Below are positions 61,402-64,000 of a stretch of 64,000 nt of DNA, piece by piece. A program made the position numbers and the translations under genes. The notes beneath the pieces are model-generated. The model saw nothing but the letters and a program-made list of their open reading frames with translations, made no database searches and was not told the origin of the DNA. The DNA is from Aquila chrysaetos chrysaetos. Its lineage: Eukaryota > Chordata > Aves > Accipitriformes > Accipitridae. Location of the stretch: positions 8,033,501-8,097,500 of the forward strand of contig NC_044019.1 of the NCBI RefSeq assembly GCF_900496995.4, in the 5' to 3' direction. Each line of letters opens with the position of its first letter. Positions within the stretch are counted from its first letter, which is position 1.

Positions 61402-64000
61402 GTGAGTGCGCCCGGGCCCGGGAGGGAAGGGGCGACCCGGCCCGGGCGGGCGGCGCCCCGTGGGGAGCGCGAAGCGCGGCGGCCGCCTCGCCGGCGGTGC
61501 GGGGGGGGTCCCTCCTCGGGGTCCCGCGGGAGCCGCCCCCCCACCCCGGGGCCGGCAGAGCCTCCGCCAGGGCGGTGCCGGGCGGACCGAGGGCCTCCCG
61601 GGGGTGGGGGCCTCGCCTCCCCCTGGCCGCGGACGCACGCCGGCCGGGAGCCGAGCTGCCTTCTCCGTGCGCTGTAATTAATAGCTTACATGCCGCCGCT
61701 GGCCTGGGCGAAATTCGTGCTCCTGTGGCTCTCGGTGCGGTGTTTATGTCGCTTTTGCCAGGCTGCGCTCTTCCCCAGCGGAGCCGAAACCCTCTGTCGC
61801 CCCTGGCAAGAGCCCGGCTTCTGGTTCGCTTTTAGGTGCCTTCAGTGAGGTGCTGAAGTGGAAGCAGGGAGCCAAAGGTTGTCACCCCGCCTTGCGCAGG
61901 GTGTCTGGGAGGAAGAAGCTGCTGTTGCAGAGATTTCTGAAGGCTGATGTTAACTTGCCTGTTTCCTCTTAACTGCGCTGGCAGAGTTCTGCAGGGAAGC
62001 GTTCTGCTGCTGAACAGATTGCCGTTAAATAAATGGTGTTGCAGTTTCTTGGTCATATGGTTGTTGTTAGAGAAAGTTAGTGGTATTGTAAGCTGGTCAT
62101 TGAAATCCTAGTATTGATTGCTGAAATACTGCTTACTAAATGAGTTGCTTCCAAAAGAGTCTTTGATATAACCCCTTCCTAAGGATACAGCCTTTGCTAA
62201 AAAAGGCATTAATTGTCCAAGTAAGTACCCATGCAATTTTTTAAGGGGCAAGGTCAGTTGAACATGTTTGTTCCTCTGAAAGTTGGTGACTTCTCCAATT
62301 CAATTATACAAAGCTATTAATATTGCTGAAACTGCTTTGCTTTTGTTCAGTCATGTTCATTTCCTCATAGTATAGGCATGGCTGCTAGTTGAATTGCTTC
62401 TAAGTTCACCACATAGCACAGGTTGTCTGGGTTTGGTTTTTTCTTTTCTTTTCTTTTTTTTCCCCTTTATACCCCCCCCCTCCTTTCCATGGGACTTCTG
62501 TGAGCCTCCCCTTCTAAGTAGTTCAGCTTCTCTTTCTCACAGGACAAGCTTCCACTGTCTCATGACCAGCAGCCATCCTATCTCAGTGCACTGCCTATTT
62601 CAAATGAAACAAATAGCCTTACAGTTTTTATCAAGGTGGGTGGGAACACACAGAACATCTGACTTAACATTACGGTAATTAACTTTATTAGAAGTTTTAT
62701 AAAAGCTTTCTGTTCAAGCCTAGGAGAAGAAGAGATATTGAAGCCTTAAGCCTGTCTTCATTTCTCCTTTCATTCCCTATAGGGAAAACAGCAGGCAAAC
62801 AGTGGACACAGCTGACTATTATTCAGCCCTTTTGAGAAACTCTGTAGAGTTAGCATTTCACACAAAACGTACAGAATACTGGTGAGCTGAGCTGGCAAAA
62901 CTGTTGCTTGCAAGACTGTTACATTATCTAAGCATCTAGAGCGGAGATTGAAATGTTTTAAGTAATCTTAAGTGGAAAATAGTCAGTATGTGGAAGGCTT
63001 TACGGCCTAAAATTGAAAGGGTTTGGAGACTGAAAGCTGTTGACTGAGGGGGCTCTCTGTGTTGATATGTGTACCCATTATCCAAAGAATAAAGAGCTCC
63101 AGCCCCTTCCTTTGGCCTCCCAGACACTTTGCTCTCATTTTGTGTAGACTCTCTGTGTTGCTCTTGGCTGAGATAAACTAAGCACAGCAAATTGCTGAAC
63201 ATGGCTCAGACCAGGGCAAAAAGCACATTGCCTGGCGTGGAAATGGGACTCGCACAAGAATTTCCCCCAGTGGAGAAGGAAAAATACATCACAGAGTATC
63301 TAGATGTTATAGCACAAATGCCATATGCAAAATCCTTGATATCTGCACACAGAGTATAGTCCGTGTGCCATTTGTCAGTTTAACTTGACTATGAACTTTT
63401 CTGAGCTTCCTGTGGCTGACAGAGCTGTGAAGCATGTGCAGTCTTGCTTGCTAGAAGCCATGTTCAGCTCAGCGTACAAGGAGTTGCTAAACAACTCCTC
63501 ACTCTGTGAGCTAATAGAAGTCTAGAATTCTCAGGGAGAACACTCTTGCTGGATGCCAAAGCTAGAATACTTGCCTAATTACTGATTAAATCATGTTGCA
63601 GTCTTAGCTGAGCTGCCATTGTCATAAGCCATTGGACATCACTTTAAAAGAAGTGGCCATTGTAGGAATCTGATGTTTCTTCAGCAACACATTTAATCAA
63701 CTGAAGTGGCTTCCTCCAGGCTGAAAGCAGAAGTTAGACCAGTAGGATGTCACTGAATTGGAAGTAGCTCTTGTTAAACTTATGGGGTATTTCAACTCAA
63801 TTCAGCTGCCTATAGAACTATACTAAGTTGATCCTTCTTGGTCTTGCCTCTCTCAATGTTTGATGGGATAGCATATGATTTCATGATCAATTTGAGCCAA
63901 TCCAACTTTGTGCTGCTGTCATAAGTGGTGTGCCCGGCATCTTTAGTAATGCTAAAAATTGTGCAGCTGCAGAATAAAGTGGATCAGCTTGTTGATCTGT
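61402..64000 (+). other. STX12: STX12 intron 1 (partial)
   Basis: It begins GTGAGTGCG. The first 300 bases are CpG-rich with long G-runs. After about 61.8 kb the sequence becomes ordinary. I looked for a second exon that would continue the Habc domain and found none, so the intron runs past the right edge. A poly-pyrimidine stretch lies at about 62433-62490. No repeat family was recognised. Confidence 0.75.

Larger units (their letters stand above)
60740..61700 (+). promoter_or_regulatory. STX12: STX12 CpG island and promoter
   Basis: CpG-rich DNA begins abruptly near 60740 and extends through exon 1 into intron 1. A perfect NRF1 palindrome, GCGCATGCGC, lies at 61187-61196, with a half-related GCGCATATGCG at about 61148-61158. 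No TATA box is evident. This is typical of a housekeeping promoter with dispersed starts, so initiation probably lies between the NRF1 site and the start codon. Confidence 0.75.

Noticed and set aside
60749-61405. Several overlapping plus-strand frames of about 190-320 codons around STX12 exon 1
   Set aside because: All are CpG-island shadows. Only the frame from 61290 gives a recognisable protein, and it ends at a strong splice donor.

Overview
The window looks like bird nuclear DNA, probably from a neoavian species. The interspersed repeats are almost all CR1-type LINE fragments. There is one solo ERVL-type LTR with TG...CA ends and a 5-bp target-site duplication, plus a few very old MIR-like SINE relics. 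Repeat load is low and the two genes have compact CpG-island promoters. I see no prokaryotic operon structure, CRISPR array, rRNA gene or convincing intact tRNA gene.

Only two protein-coding genes can be supported, both on the + strand. CITED4 lies at about 39.05-41.28 kb. It has a CpG-island promoter with CCAAT and TATA-like elements, a probable non-coding exon 1 with a 270-bp intron, a single-exon 204-codon CDS (39408-40022), and a 3'UTR with three possible poly(A) signals and a pair of AU-rich elements. STX12 begins at 61290. Only its first coding exon (37 codons plus one base) lies in the window, and intron 1 runs off the right edge.

Layout: 1-38.7 kb is intergenic DNA with scattered CR1 and MIR relics, short tandem duplications, a strong G-quadruplex motif and a 21-C tract. 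38.77-41.28 kb is CITED4. 41.3-55.1 kb is an intergenic spacer with a cluster of degenerate CR1 copies in both orientations (43.6-46.3 kb) and CTCF-like motifs near each end. 55.1-60.7 kb is increasingly AT-rich and carries the solo LTR about 1 kb upstream of STX12. 60.74-61.7 kb is the STX12 CpG island, and STX12 intron 1 follows.

CITED4 is a nuclear transcriptional co-regulator that binds the TAZ1/CH1 domain of CBP/p300. STX12 is an endosomal Qa-SNARE. There is no reason to think they work together; they are simply neighbours. In human both lie on 1p but many megabases apart (from memory), so their adjacency here marks a rearrangement. Most long open frames elsewhere have no recognisable domain, overlap on both strands, or lie inside repeats or CpG islands, and I treat them as chance frames. 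I did not find a clearly novel biological system. The most useful leads are the CITED4 architecture, its 3'UTR layout and the STX12 promoter neighbourhood.
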